A DNA stretch of 64,000 nt from Halictus rubicundus (GCF_050948215.1 NC_135155.1:18751001-18815000); one strand, 5' to 3'. Positions 13,107 through 25,235 are shown, counted from the first letter of the stretch. A program made the numbers and translations. The notes: generated from the letters alone by a model not told the origin.

Positions 13107-13618
13107 GATAATATTTGGAGTTCCTCGTGAAATATTTGATTTACTTTAAATATTCTTGCGGAAAATAATGGGTCGTATCCAACACATTTCTAAACAATCT
13201 ATCAGTGACCTTTCTAAAACTTTGCTCAACTGGTTTCCAACCTTTTGAACAGTAAATGTAGACGTACGTAAATATGCATTTTCTTTTTGTACTAAGAAAT
13301 TATGAAACGTAAAGAAATTCTTATACCTGTGAAAGTCCATTGTACTAAGTTGATTGTGATTGTGAGAAAAAAAAGTAGCACGGGAAAGGATTAACAATAC
13401 GATGAATTGAAATAGCATATGTAATAGAAAATCGATTGAATTTTACGAGATTTTGCAAGACCGTGCAACAGTTCGACACGCGCTCGTTAAATTCCCGATC
13501 GAAGTTCTATTCTTCGCGACCAGTTTCAGCGGGACTTTCGTCATTGATATGCATATAAGCAGCGGGACGATGAATAGTGGAATCGATATCCGCGATATCC
13601 AAGTGACAAATAATAAAA

Positions 13619-13656
13619 AAGAGAGAGAGAGAAAAAGAGAGAGGGAGAGGGAGAGG
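13619..13656 (+). repeat. (GA)n-rich tract
   Basis: An interrupted GA tract including GGGAGA units, about 38 bases. Confidence 0.9.
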
Positions 13657-14245
13657 TGCCCGTGTTGCTCTTCCCGGGAAACTTCTATTGCTCGCGAAAT
13701 GAAATTCCAAAGAGGGCAAATTGTATCGTGTTCCATTCTTACGCGGTTAGCCATTACAGTCGAGCCTCTTAGGCAATCTTTCAATGACAGTTTAGCGAAT
13801 CGTTGATCCCGAGACTTTTCATCGAATGTATTTTTCAATATTTACTACACTCTTGTTTATTCTTTTACCGAGAAATATATATAATTTACCTAACTACCGC
13901 AACGGGTCATTTGCCCCGTGGAAGGATTTATGTGAAATCATGAAGATTCAAACTCTACCTCAGGAAACCAGAAATTTATAATTCTTTTTCAAATAGTCCC
14001 ATAGATTTTGGCGAGGAAGTTCCGAAAACCCAAGTTTCAATCGTAGGAGATCATTAGTTCAAAAGTTGTGCGTGTGTAAAGTAGTGCGATTTTCAGCCGT
14101 TTCTGACAGGTAAGGGCCGAAGATTTCCAACATGAGCTACAAACAAAATTTGAAACGAAATTGTTAGATAACATTACTGGTAGTGACTTGTTGATTCACA
14201 ATCGAAAAATGCTGTTGAAGATTCCATTAAAAAGTCTTTAGCTTT

Positions 14246-14557
14246 AAATGATGAGATAATCGCCGGTGATTACTGTGTTAAGCAAACAAAAATGTTAATT
14301 TTTGGCCATCATTTCGAGGAAAATGGCCCACTGTGAGTCGGAGGACAAGAAATCTGTGGGGTCAGTTTTTGGGCGATAGAGAACGGGCCGTGGACCATGG
14401 ACATTTGAAAATGATGAGATAATCGCCGGTGGTTACTGTGTTAAGCAAACAAAAATGTTAATTTTTGGCCATCGTTTCGAGGAAAATGGCCAATTGTGGG
14501 TCGGAGGACAAGAAATCTGTGGGGTCAGTTTTTGGGCGATAGAGAACGGGCCGTGGA
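14246..14557 (+). repeat. tandem duplication, period 163
   Basis: Units of about 149 bases at 14246-14394 and 14409-14557 differ at only a few bases, with 14 bases between them. Each contains GATAATCGCCGGTG, ATTTTTGGCCATC and GGGGTCAGTTTTTGGGCGAT. The period is constant across the unit, so there are no indels. Confidence 0.92.
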
Positions 14558-15448
14558 GACGCGATGGGGTGGGCACACGTGCTCGATGGCGGCATATGTG
14601 GCCCACTCGAGGCTACGGGGATCGTAACGTAATGCCGGGAACGTCTGTCTTGTAGCAACAGATGCTGCGAGCATGCATAAGCGTGAGCCTCTTCGCATAC
14701 CTCCCTGTCGCTACGGCGGCCGTGTATATGCCGTGTTGTATCGCGTGGGGAACGGGGCTTCGTACGATGGGCGTGTACACTCGGCTACCGGTCTTGTCCG
14801 CAGGGACGAACAACCGTCTATTACTGGGAATACAGGTGTGAGTCCACCGATCGACGATTACCTTTAATCGAGGGAGCCGTTTATCATCGCCCTTAAATAT
14901 TCGCCGGACCACCAATTGACAACCGCCGCGTATCGCAAATCTTTGCGGCCGTTTTTCTCTCTACCAGGACCTCGTCTCCTCCGAGAGGAAGTAATCAATT
15001 ATTTTGAAATCTGAAACAAACTTTGTAGTAAATCTTCCCATTTCGTGTAGATGCCTTTGTATAGTTGACGGGTACCGGCGTTTAATCATTGTGTGCAGGA
15101 AAGAGTGTAAATGCTACTAAACGAACATTTGGATCCATGCTCTTCTATCGGATAAAATAGATCAGTAATTTACATACTATTTTGTAGGTACTTACAAATT
15201 GCATTACAATAGTATACTAGATAGAAAAATTTATTACTCGAAAAGAGATATGAAAATGGGTTCTCGCGATTTAACGATTTAATTTCGCAAGCTTCAGATG
15301 CAACAAGAAATAGTGATGTTAGTAATTAAAATAATAAAAAAAATAATAATAATAAATAAATAATAAGAATAATTATTTAGAAATAAAAATATTAAATAAA
15401 TCTTTGAAATCCCTTACTATACGTATCTGCATGATAAATAATTGATTT

Positions 15449-15456
15449 TATAAAAG
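15449..15456 (+). promoter_or_regulatory. TATA box for the 79-aa gene
   Basis: TATAAAAG lies 50 bases before the gene's ATG. A start of transcription about 25-30 bases downstream would leave a leader of roughly 25 bases. The surroundings are AT-rich, so a chance match is possible. Support comes from its spacing to the open frame and poly(A) signal. Confidence 0.4.
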
Positions 15457-15505
15457 AGAGATTTAATCTGACATTAAATGTAATAGTTAAATTTTAGGAG
15501 CTCAG

Positions 15506-15745
15506 ATGTTCCATTATTGCACGAGTTTATTGAAAGTGCGAGGAATCTTGTTATGGCGTGGAGTGTTGCAGTTTCATGTCCTCTTTATCTTGTTGTTGAC
15601 GCTAGCCTCATATTGCAAGGGTGTCGATTTCAAAGTCATTGAGAAAGTAGATAGTGTGTGTCCTATCCAACAACAATATAAGCCATTGTACCCTGATACT
15701 CTTTGGACGTACACCGATAGTGTGCCTACAACAGACAATGATTGA
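15506..15745 (+). CDS. small secreted or membrane-anchored protein, 79 aa, family not recognised
   Basis: Seen: an ATG-started 79-codon frame with a TGA stop. Residues 1-19 are weakly basic (K10, R12, R18), residues 20-36 are a hydrophobic run rich in L, F, V and I, and a plausible signal-peptidase site follows around S35-G39. The remaining 40 residues are hydrophilic and acidic, with one cysteine (C52), a Q55-Q57 run, prolines, and a TDND end. There is no dibasic site, so it is not a classical processed neuropeptide precursor. The frame is near 44% GC inside very AT-rich DNA. An in-frame TAA lies 15 bases before the ATG. A TATA box is about 50 bases upstream and AATAAA is 44 bases after the stop, so an intronless gene fits. 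Alternatively it is a last exon, since TTTTAG just upstream could serve as an acceptor. Inference: secreted peptide or single-pass membrane protein. I do not recognise the family. Confidence 0.5.
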   Translation: MFHYCTSLLKVRGILLWRGVLQFHVLFILLLTLASYCKGVDFKVIEKVDSVCPIQQQYKPLYPDTLWTYTDSVPTTDND

Positions 15746-15788
15746 ACCAGAGCATTTTCAACAGTTAATACAATGTTTTAAGTAGACA

Positions 15789-15794
15789 AATAAA
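15789..15794 (+). terminator. poly(A) signal AATAAA
   Basis: The canonical AATAAA hexamer sits 44 bases after the TGA of the 79-aa frame, giving a short 3' untranslated region. AT-rich DNA makes the hexamer common by chance, but its place directly after the frame fits a gene end. Confidence 0.4.
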
Positions 15795-16201
15795 TATAAA
15801 TTGCGAATTTGTAAATTATTAAATATTCATAAATGTCGTGCAGTTGAACTTTCAGCACTTGATATTTCCAATTAAACAAACATTAAACCAGCGCAGTTCT
15901 TACTAAAAATATTTTAATATTCGTGGTGCTTTTAGACGTTTCGCAATGAATTCCTTAAAAAATATAGTGAGATTAAACAATTATTTTTATGTGACTCTAT
16001 TTTTGCGTTTCGTTGTTATAAGAAAATACACATACAGAAATATTAGTCCCAAAAGTCAATTCTACACTCCGATCATTCTCTGGTCGATTTATCCCATAAT
16101 TATAAAAGAAAAGTAGATCTTGAAAGCGTAATCATTTTATTAGTCCAGAAATGTTCTATCCGCCAAGGGACAAAGCTTTCAGCACAAGTCTCGAGTTTCA
16201 A

Positions 16202-16399
16202 TTAACACTAGAACTACCGAACAAGTAAAAATGACTGGTTCCTAATTTTTTCTTTCACAATTACTGAAATTATAAAAATCAGAATTTTTCGAATGAACAT
16301 TTTCATTGATGCACATGTTAGAATAAAAATGGTATTATTGTCATTATTACAAAGCAATATTCCTCAGTTGTATTTATTACTCGGTAGTTCTAGTGTCAA
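16202..16399. mobile_element. family D TTAA MITE
   Basis: The termini are TTAACACTAGAACTACCGA (left) and TCGGTAGTTCTAGTGTCAA (right), near-perfect inverted repeats; the outer right TTAA has become TCAA. Length is 198 bases, non-coding. The outermost ten bases equal those of family A, but the inner terminus and body differ. Confidence 0.75.
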
Positions 16400-17548
16400 G
16401 CTCGCCGACCGCTCGATCATTTCCACAGATGTTTCTATTGTAATTGTTCATCGGATTTGAAAACCCGCGAGGAGGAAGACCGCGCGAGACAGATCCGTGC
16501 ATCGCGTCCGCTAGCCCATTAGTCGGTATCGGAATGTTTATTGCTTTTCGCGAGTTCCCTGTTGCGATGGGATCTGGACCCGCGTAAAACCCGTAGAAAA
16601 TTTTACGGGACTATTTGGGCCGGCGCGTACCAGCAAAAACTCTCTTTACAAGCCGCGCGCGTGTTTCTTTATTTTCCAATAACTCGCTGGGGACGGACGT
16701 TTATTACGTCAGAAGGACGGCTACGGTGGAAACCCGTGTACGGTGGCGTCGTTCCCCGTCGAATTAAACCGCGAAGCTAGACTGCTATCGGCCGGCGTAA
16801 TAATTACGGCCGATGTCTAATTTAATAAATTAAACGTCAACGTTCGTAATTTTTGCTGGCCGATAGAACAGCGAGAACGGCTGCAGCTCGCGCTCGTAAA
16901 GATAGAACTCGTATTACAGATATTCGGAATGCGCACGACGTAGCAACCGGGGGTTGCAAAAGAGGGGTGGGGGGGGTGGTGGTGGAACGGGAGAGGGTTG
17001 CAGGGGGATGGAAGAGTTTTGGAAATCGTGTTGATACCCACGATCCCACGATGCTCGTTCGTATCAGCTTTGTCAAACGCCGTGCATGCGGCGCGGTGAG
17101 AACGAGCTGACAGTCATCGCTGTTCCCTTCAGCTTCAACCCTTATCGTCCTCGTTCACGGCGAGCAGCATAGGCGTCGTTTATGATCCACGTACTTACGG
17201 CTCCACGCTCGTGCAATCAACGAATCTCGTTCTACTTAATGCGTTTTAAATATTCCGAGTCTCCTCGTTTCTTCGGCTGCTGCCCGATAACAACGCCGGA
17301 CGTCTTCCGACGATTCGAAACGCGAAGCACAGGTACGCTACCCTTTTTCGGTGGAAGACTCGGAAGCCAATCATTTTAACAACATTTTTTTTTCTTGAAA
17401 AGAACATCCACACAACTCTCTTTTTTACACGGTGGTTCCTGAAGAAACCGTGCGAGAAAGGTAATGAATACTTACATGTATAAATTCTGAGATGTATACA
17501 GTGGATCCAACAAGCATTTGTACATTTTCTGATTCAGTGTATTTATAG

Positions 17549-17711
17549 CAGGGATCGTAACTGTGTTATAACCAAAAACAAAAAAATTCAAGGAATAACA
17601 AGTATCTCATCGACTAAAATCGTATTGGTCACAAATAAAGGTTATAGGTAAATGGGTTGTTGGTAAATGTTATCTAAAATTGTAGAACAACTGTTATTTT
17701 TGGTCTCCGGT
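17549..17711 (-). mobile_element. family F MITE, reversed
   Basis: In reverse complement this copy reads GGAGACCAAAAATAACAGTT, then GATAACATTTACCAACAA, then TTTGTGACCAATACGATTTT, matching the copies at 4552 and 59281. The low-coordinate end reads CAGGGATCGTAACTGTG. The superfamily is unresolved. Confidence 0.65.
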
Positions 17712-18235
17712 TTACAGGACGTTTCAGTTTGTAACATTTCAGTTTGTGAAATATCTCGGATAAAAATTGACGACGTATGGCAAAAGCAGAGGCTTTAAAA
17801 CGAGTCTACGCGTATTGTTCTGCTTTTTCTGTTTAACGAAGTTATTACTAGTTTCTCGAGGATGAGGAATTTCGTGTTGAAATACTTGTTGGATCCATTG
17901 TACCGGCAGGAGAATTCGAAGAAGATCGGTCGAATAAACAATCGCGCAGAGTTACATAAATACAGTTGACATTTCCCGACCGTCAGCAGATACTAACGAA
18001 ATTGTCACGTGCTCAGTGTCAGTGTAGCTAACCGATCCTCCCGCAGGCTTTCCACCGTCGGACAACCGTGTCAGCTTCTCGGTACCATAAATTATAAATC
18101 GTCCTGTTCGCTTCTTCAGATTTATCAGAATCCCGGCGTTCGATCTGCCCGTCGCAGCGTGTTACGCGAGCGCAGCAGACGGACGTTTCATTTAGCGGAC
18201 ACAGAGCTGACGGCAGCGACCTTAAAACCCGAAGG

Positions 18236-18237
<2 letters not shown>

Positions 18238-18286
<49 letters not shown>
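18238..18286 (+). repeat. (GA)n microsatellite
   Basis: An uninterrupted AG dinucleotide tract of about 49 bases in a GC-rich island. Confidence 0.95.
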
Positions 18287-18288
<2 letters not shown>

Positions 18289-18851
18289 TTCGCTGTAGTA
18301 ATTTCGCGTTTTCGAAGAATAAGGCCGCGTCCTTTATCACTGGCGTCGTCGTCATCTTATTGACGACGCCGCTAATAAACTCGAAACCCTTCCCCGGACT
18401 GTCTCCGATCGATCGGCGAAAAACTTTTCTTCCTCTTTGTGTCCTCCGTCCGTCCCACCGATTTTTCTTTTTCCCCGACAACCGTCCCGGCTAACAACCC
18501 GGTCGCCATATTCTTTTTCTCGCACCTGCTCCGACAGAGATGCTATCGAAGATCCTGATTACGCGGGTTCTAACAACGAGGATAAAACTAGATCGCAAAC
18601 GAGCGACAACGATTCGATAATATTCGGAGCAGGATTCGATTTCGTCGCGCGAAATCATTAGAATAATTTCAATCTAACAGTCAGTAGATTTATATTTGAA
18701 TCCTGTTCAATTTAATAGTCGTTCGATATTCCGTTCGAGAACCTCCGTCTGCTCCGACAATTGTTTTGGAACGTTTGTTACTAGGGTGGGGGACCCTAAA
18801 GCATTATGAGTATTAAGAATGAGATATATAATATATATGTATTAACTGATT

Positions 18852-19076
18852 TTAACACTAGGTTTACGGAGCACTAAACATGACTGTTTTACATTACTTT
18901 ATAAAAGTAACATGAATGTATCGATCAAAGTTTGTAGCAATTTTTTTAATAATATATACCCAAAGAAATCAATTTGTTAAACAATTGCTCATGGCTGCAT
19001 TTTTACAATCTCCATATTCGCAATTTAAAAATATTAGAATCCGTCATTTTGACGGGTCCCGTAAATATAGTGTTAA
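18852..19076 (+). mobile_element. family A TTAA MITE, full length
   Basis: A 225-base copy with TTAA at both ends. The left end is TTAACACTAGGTTTACGGAG and the right end CCCGTAAATATAGTGTTAA, with one change in the terminal repeat. It is very close to the copy at 3427, including the ATACCCAAAGAAATCAATTT segment. Confidence 0.88.
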
Positions 19077-19194
19077 TGAAAAATATTTAATATCTCTTTT
19101 TTAATATTCACTGTGCTTTCAAGGTAAGTATAATGAATACAGGCACAGTAATTTGGCAACGCCACAGTAATTGGGTCCCTTACCCTAGTTGACT

Positions 19195-19240
19195 GCGGAT
19201 TTTGTGCATTTATGATAAAATTGATTTTAGAAATATCTAT
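19195..19240 (+). mobile_element. family E left-end fragment
   Basis: GACTGCGGATTTTGTGCATT matches the family E left terminus. No matching right end is visible downstream. Confidence 0.45.
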
Positions 19241-22200
19241 AGATTAATTTTTACTCCTGCAAATGGTGAACCCTCGTCCCACCCTCGCGTCAATTTGACA
19301 AATTTTTCACAAATTTTAGGATGCTTTGATCCCCATTGTGCCTCCGCTAAGGGGATGTCGAGATCATATTCTTTTTTCGCGCGTGCGTTTTCCTACGGAA
19401 ACGTTCTCCAGGAATAAATAAAATCAGAGATATCCGCGTGACAAACGGAGAACAATATTGGCCGAAATGGAGGCACGCGGAAGAGAGCGTGGAATACTTT
19501 CACTGGTCAGAAAGAGAGAACAATTGCTGCCGAAAAAATAGCACGGCCACCGGCGCGGCGAACAGAGGCGGAATATAACGGAGGCAGCGTTTTGCGATCC
19601 GAATGCTCCCTAACTAGCGATGCGTGTTAATTAGTACGATCTTATCGTCCCGAGATGGAGTAACAACTGAAGCCTGTATGAAGCATCGAGTAATTAGAAC
19701 CCTGATAAACAACACGGATATGGTTTTTTCGAGGCCTGCAACGATGCGATCGTGAACGTGTACACGTGGAAAAATCGGAAATCATTAACTCGAATTTACG
19801 AGCGCCCCTACGCCGCCGGCCGTGACCGTAATCGAAACTTTTTCTCGAATATCCGCACTTAGATCGCCGACACTGCTTAAGTGGTTTACCACGATTGTAA
19901 TAAAATTCTGATAATCCTGTTGCAAAGTCTGCGTACGCCTGCTTTACGGTTTGAACTCTGGTATTTCTCTGAGAAAGACACTAAGTACATACGTCCTAGC
20001 TCACCGTACTACAATTTATGCTTTTTCTCACTCAGACCTGACCACTGCTCAAATATCACTTCGAGTATCATGTTATTCTATTTTATAATTACTTCGATGC
20101 CTGAGATCGCCTTCAAAGCAACATTACTTGAGATATTATTTGAAATATCATATCAGTTCATTTTATAATTAATACAATATTGTCTCAACATAATATTATA
20201 TTTGATAACACTTGAAATTGCCAATGTTTCAAACGAATCAATATTATTTTTACTTTCAAACATGCGAAAGAAATAATTTCAAATAGTTATTTTTATTTCC
20301 GTTTCAAATAAAATTTGACCAGCTCACGAGACCCTGCCAAAACTTCGAGCAAAATTAGGACCAAAACGTCACTGTGTTACTTCACAAGGCGAATTAATTT
20401 ACGAAATGTGCCTGTGAAACGGTAAATTTGATTTGCAAAAAAGGTGAATACGATCCGTGAAAAGATTAATTTGGAGTGCATACCGGTGTAATAAAATGTT
20501 CACGTGTTACAGAGTTTCCATGGTAGCTCGCGGAATTGAGGTTAGCACGCGTGTGTACCAATTTAGTTATCGGACCTAATATGTTGCTTAATTTGAAAAA
20601 ATGAAGGCTCGCTCGCCGAGCAAAGGGGACCGGGGGCAACCGTTGGGAACGAGCAAGCAAACGCGGAATAATTTTGTTTCGTGGAAACCACTCGCGAGAA
20701 GAGGGGTGGGGGGAGGATCAAGCAGACTCGAATTCCGAAAAATCTTCCATCTCGGAGCTCATTCCGCAAGGTACGATGCCGAAAATCGTCGCGGTGCCCC
20801 GCGTGTGTACCGGCACGATTTACGAGCGTAAAACGCAATCTAGCCTCGGCCGGTTAACGTAATAATAATACGGGGCATGGCTGAGCCCCGGCTTTTTGCA
20901 TTTTACACGGACCGTGTGTATGCAGTATACTAAGGCGCTTAGTGGAGATTCGGCCAAAAATGGCTAAGCATATTGACGGTGCATCTCCGAGAAAACTTTT
21001 ACGAGTTTTGCCCGCGAGCACGTAAAACAGGACACGTATAAACATCGCCCCGGTGCCTTTTCGAGCGGTACCACTAAAAGCTTTCCGGATAATCGCTTCT
21101 GAAATTCCACGATTCACCGTTTCGTTGTGACTAGCTGAATATAGTAAATACGTAATGACCCGAGCACGGTGAAATTACGGGGGCGCATCTTCCGGATGAT
21201 ACTTTCATCAAAAAATTTTAATATCCACCGGATATTCTGGTTTCCCGTTTTCTTTTTTCACCAACTTTTAGCCATTTTTCTCGGTGGAACTATTCAACCT
21301 TTCGAATTAGGATTTTGCACACACGATTACGGGTAGTTGGGGCGCAAAAGGCATTTTTGAAAATAAGAAAACGAAAAATTGCTCGAGTTATATAATGGAT
21401 ATAATGAAATTGTAATTTTCAAATTCTAGGAAGGCAGCGATAATAGATAAAGACTATCATTCTACTTAACGTACCGAGTGAGCCCCCATTCGTTTTACAT
21501 TCATTTTAAAGCAATGTAAATCATTTTATTTTCCGGTTGATGCACGCTCAAGGCATCGGACAAAATCAAATGGTACGTTTTAATCAGAAACCCTGGAATT
21601 AAATTGTGAGGAAAGATGTTAATAGTATGTGAACGTGTTAATAGTCCGACCTCGTGTAATAAATTCTGAAATACTCGTTACAGTCAGTGAGATGCACAGG
21701 TACCGATGTATATTCCTCTGTAACGTGTATTTGAATAAAAAAATTTACCGATAAATTTCTGGCGAAAATATTTCTATAACTTCATTAATTAATTTTAACG
21801 GGGCTCGGTAGCTGTAAGTGTTAAGAATAAATTTCCTGCCTAATACAGTTGCTTGAACCGAACTTTATTGGGATATGGATGGTCTAAACTGATTTAAAGA
21901 AGTAGTTAATAAGCTTTAAATTTGCACTTTTCGCAACTACATTACTATGATCTTGTGGGATTGTTGAGGGGTGATTATTCGGCAGTAAACGTGTTCAAGA
22001 GACAGCCAGCCAGAATCGCAGGTCCCCGCACGACGTTGCGAAGCAAGGGTTCCATATCTCTCGCGAGCAATCAACCCGCAGTAGAATATCCCAGACACGG
22101 ATCAGACGGCAATCAGAGCGGCCTTCGCGAGCCGCGAGCGCTCTAAACCGGAAACGTTTCAACTTGCCCCCGTAATTGTTCGTTCCGCGAGGAAAAGAAA

Positions 22201-23335
22201 CCAAAAGGAAGAAAGAAGAAACCGAGAGAGAGAGAGGGAGAGGGAGAGAGGGAGAGATAAACGTAAAAAGAGACAGAGGGGGGTAGCGAAAAAGGAAATA
22301 AAGAAAGAACCGACGGAAGGAAGAAGTAGACAGAAGGCGAAAGATACAGAAACTTGTTGGTTCTAGTTGATAAAGCAAACAAGCCCGCCGATTCCGAGCC
22401 GGGGCCCCGAATTCGCCCCGACAAAAATGGTTTCTATCACGCGAATAGGAAAAGTCCGGGGTTGGCTTGCCCAGCCGACCAGGCTAGAGGCGAGAGATAC
22501 TCTGTTCGGGGCTGGTGCGAAGAGGGTGGATGCAGAGGGCGGGGGTGGGTAAAGGGGGCGGGGGCACAGCGAAAGGAAGCAACAAAGAACAAAAGAGTGG
22601 AGAGCGTGAACGAGGAGTTTAACCATCGTCCCGTAATATTCCCGTCGCTGTGGCATGCAGACGAGAAAGGACGGCTGATGGCGCTGACAAAAAATGGAAA
22701 CTATTTGATCGTGAACCACCTCTCACACGATACGCGCGCTCCCCTGCCTCTGATACCGATATACACACACGCGCGCGCACTCACACACCTGCACATCTAT
22801 ACACGCGACACGTGAGAAGGACAGAGGCGAAAAAGCGGTGTACTCGTTCGCTGTGAACGGTGTGGACGACTGGGGGAGAGGGGTCGTCAGGGGGCTGCGG
22901 GGAGGGAGGGGGCTGGCACGAGGGATGGTAAAAGGTGCAGGGGGATGGGCCGGGCTACTCTGTCCACAAGCGGGCGACTGTGCACACGCCTAAAAGGGTT
23001 TTCGTTAGATTTCATTTCACACCCAATTACCTGACACACATTGGGCAGAGGGGCAGCAGAGATACAGAGATGGGGGGAGGGGGCAAGGGGTGGGGGACAC
23101 TAGCTAGACCGAAGAGACGATGGCGCGATACACGGTCGCGGTGTAAAAATACACAAAATAAGAGGGCACCGGTGCGAGGTGCCACGCAATGCTTTATCTT
23201 GTCCAAGGAAGTCGTCTGCACTACAGGACAAATTGACGGAGACAGGTAATGTCCCCCCCCCCCCATTAGAATTTAGTATTGTGAAAATAAGTATTGGTTT
23301 GGACCTCTTCTAAAAGTGAAATTGTTCTCATTATC
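19241..23335. other. mixed DNA with GC-rich islands
   Basis: Islands at about 19440-19860, 20590-21160 and 22000-23250 alternate with AT-rich DNA. The last is purine-rich on + (22190-22340, 22500-22930), with an 11-base C-run at 23252. A donor-like CAGGTAATG ends a chance frame at 23249. No gene is supported. Confidence 0.5.
22222..22258 (+). repeat. (GA)n-rich tract
   Basis: GA dinucleotides with GGGAGA interruptions, about 37 bases, within a longer purine-rich stretch. Confidence 0.9.
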
Positions 23336-23921
23336 TACAGTCAGTCCCATAAGTATGCGTACGCTCTTAAAAATCGCATAACTTTGTCAATATTCTACTA
23401 CACTACTTGAATTGTTTTGAGAAGTTAGAACAATTGGATCACTGCATAAAGTGACAAAAATTTTTTACAAAAATTGCGATTGGTCGAGAGTGCAGAGAAA
23501 ATACTAAAAGTTGTATTTCGCAACTTTTTCATGTGGACTTGCATTGAAAATTTAGAAAGTACGATTTGTAGATCTGTATGAATGATACATGTTCACACAA
23601 GGGCCAAAGAGAGAAGGCCAAAATTCTGCGACTTTCGCCCTTCAGTTTTCATCGTTAAATGTTTGTAGCTCAGCGCAATGTTAACCGATTCAGATGAAAT
23701 ATTCAGAACATGTATAATTGATGCAGATGTACGAAACGTAATTTTTAATATAAGCCCGCATAAAAAAGTTGCAAAATACAACTTTTAGTACTTTCTCTGT
23801 AATTTCGACCAATTTTAATCGAACATTTATCTCCCGTTATGTGGTGATCCAATTGTTCTAACATCTCAAAAAAATTCAAGTAGTATAGTACAATATTGAC
23901 AAAGTTATCGAACTGACTGTA
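23336..23921. mobile_element. Tc1-like fold-back element with long inverted arms
   Basis: The element is flanked by TA and begins CAGTCAGTCCCATAAGTATG, a Tc1-family style terminus. The right arm, read in reverse, starts CAGTCAGT and then matches the left arm over more than 200 bases (shared blocks include AACTTTGTCAATATT and TAGAACAATTGGATCAC). About 29 bases next to the right terminus are missing. The arms are about 23336-23595 and 23705-23921; the centre is unique. No transposase remains. Confidence 0.82.
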
Positions 23922-24607
23922 TATGTACCTACCGCATACTATAGTTTTCTTTTGATATCAGACGACAATGTTTGTTTCACAACAGGAAAATCGAACGAGA
24001 GGATAAATGTCATATTTTATTCTCTTTCAACACAAGATGTCGCTACTCGGCCGGCAACTAACTTTATGGGACCTATAAACTCTCAGCCTACTCAAGAACA
24101 ATGTCGAGCCGAACAGGTACCGTCATCCGCATTACGTCGAAAGCGGTCCCGAGCCATCGTCTTATATCGAAAGGAAACTGTACATACTATGTACTACACG
24201 CTGCGCACCACCTAAATATTACTGTATAAAACTGGTTGTACGAAACTGTCGACACGTGAGAGCATTAATAAGAATTAGTCGGAGAAAGACAGGAAAATAA
24301 ATCTGAAACGCAGTTCCAGAGAGAAGGGAGTAATCCTTTAATCGTATTATCCTGCGAAAGGAGAACGAAAGGATACGGATCGAAGTTGGTTTGAAAGCAT
24401 TTATCGCGGGGAACGAATTGACTGCTCAAGATGCCATTCGCCAGTGACAGCTACAAGCGTGTAGAACAGCCTTCATAGAAATCCGGTGTAAGATTCCCGG
24501 TGAAGATTTAATCGGCGCCGAGGCGAACGCGCACGGTTCCCATCAGTGCGAAGGATCGAAATCGTTAAGATAAATGGCGAGATATTAACAGAGCGCATGT
24601 CGGCTCG

Positions 24608-24713
24608 ATCAATTAATCGCTGATTAATATTAATTACCGCGCGCGCAGTGATTACCGATTAATATTAGGCCCAGTGAAATGTCGAGGCCAATTTGTGGTA
24701 ATTACTTAATCGG
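24608..24713. promoter_or_regulatory. cluster of homeodomain-type TAAT motifs
   Basis: AATTAATCG, GATTAATATTAATTACC, GATTACCGATTAATATTA and GTAATTACTTAATCGG occur within 106 bases in DNA otherwise of mixed composition. TAATTA cores are the known binding sites of homeodomain proteins. That this is an enhancer is inference from motif density only. Confidence 0.2.
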
Positions 24714-24853
24714 TTGCCGGGTACGCGCGAGAACGACAGTCCTCGGGGTTCGGGCAAAGGAGTAAAACCTGTTTCGCTTCGAACGAGACGCAGGTATCGT
24801 TCGAATCGTGTTCCGTTACGTGTTTCTCAAGTTCACGACAGCAATAAACTCGA

Positions 24854-24892
24854 ATGCAAAGTTACTCTCTGAACTAGTTAACTTCGCATTCT
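24854..24892. repeat. short hairpin
   Basis: GAATGCAAAGTTA pairs with TAACTTCGCATTC with one mismatch over a loop of about 13 bases. The stem is too short for a typical insect microRNA precursor. Confidence 0.5.
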
Positions 24893-25162
24893 TACAATTA
24901 GCGGCGTCGGCGTCGCGTCGCGTCGAGATTACGTAAGCGCGGCATTCTTACGCTACGGTGACTTCTAACGCGTTACTTTCCGGAAAACCTTCGACCAGCA
25001 CGTCAACAATGACTCCTGCATCCTTCGCATTCCTTCGGAAATTAATATAATGGCGGTTGCGATTGTCACAACATTTTCCGAACAATAAAGATACAAGATT
25101 ATTGTTCCAGCAAGTTTTTCACAAAAAGTAGACCGAGGCGAACAAAATCGCTATTGTCATGA

Positions 25163-25235
25163 ACAGACTACGGATCTTTGCGCAAAAGAAACATTGGCTG
25201 CATCGATTGCAAGAAACAGAAATTATATAGAAATT
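25163..25235 (+). mobile_element. family E left-end fragment
   Basis: AGACTACGGATCTTTGCGC, followed by GATTGCAAGAAACAGAAATT, resembles the family E left end and adjacent interior. The right end was not found. Confidence 0.45.

Larger units (their letters stand above)
13107..15440. other. AT-rich DNA around the 163-base duplication
   Basis: A good donor-like CAGGTAAGG lies at 14106, but no exon could be framed upstream. 14560-14990 is moderately GC-rich. 15330-15410 is an AAT/AAAT-rich run just upstream of the small gene. Confidence 0.5.
16400..18851. other. GC-rich islands, no gene supported
   Basis: 16440-17360 and 18000-18660 are GC-rich with overlapping chance frames and a G-run at 16965-16980. 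The AT-rich stretch between them holds a family F copy. The 161-codon frame at 18009 runs through the GA tract and is not credible. Confidence 0.5.

Noticed and set aside
18009..18494. 161-codon frame on +
   Set aside because: It crosses a 49-base GA tract giving an ER repeat, and nothing on either side resembles a protein.
24854..24892. Hairpin considered as a microRNA precursor
   Set aside because: The stem is only about 13 base pairs, far shorter than a precursor, and neither arm matches a conserved insect microRNA I know.
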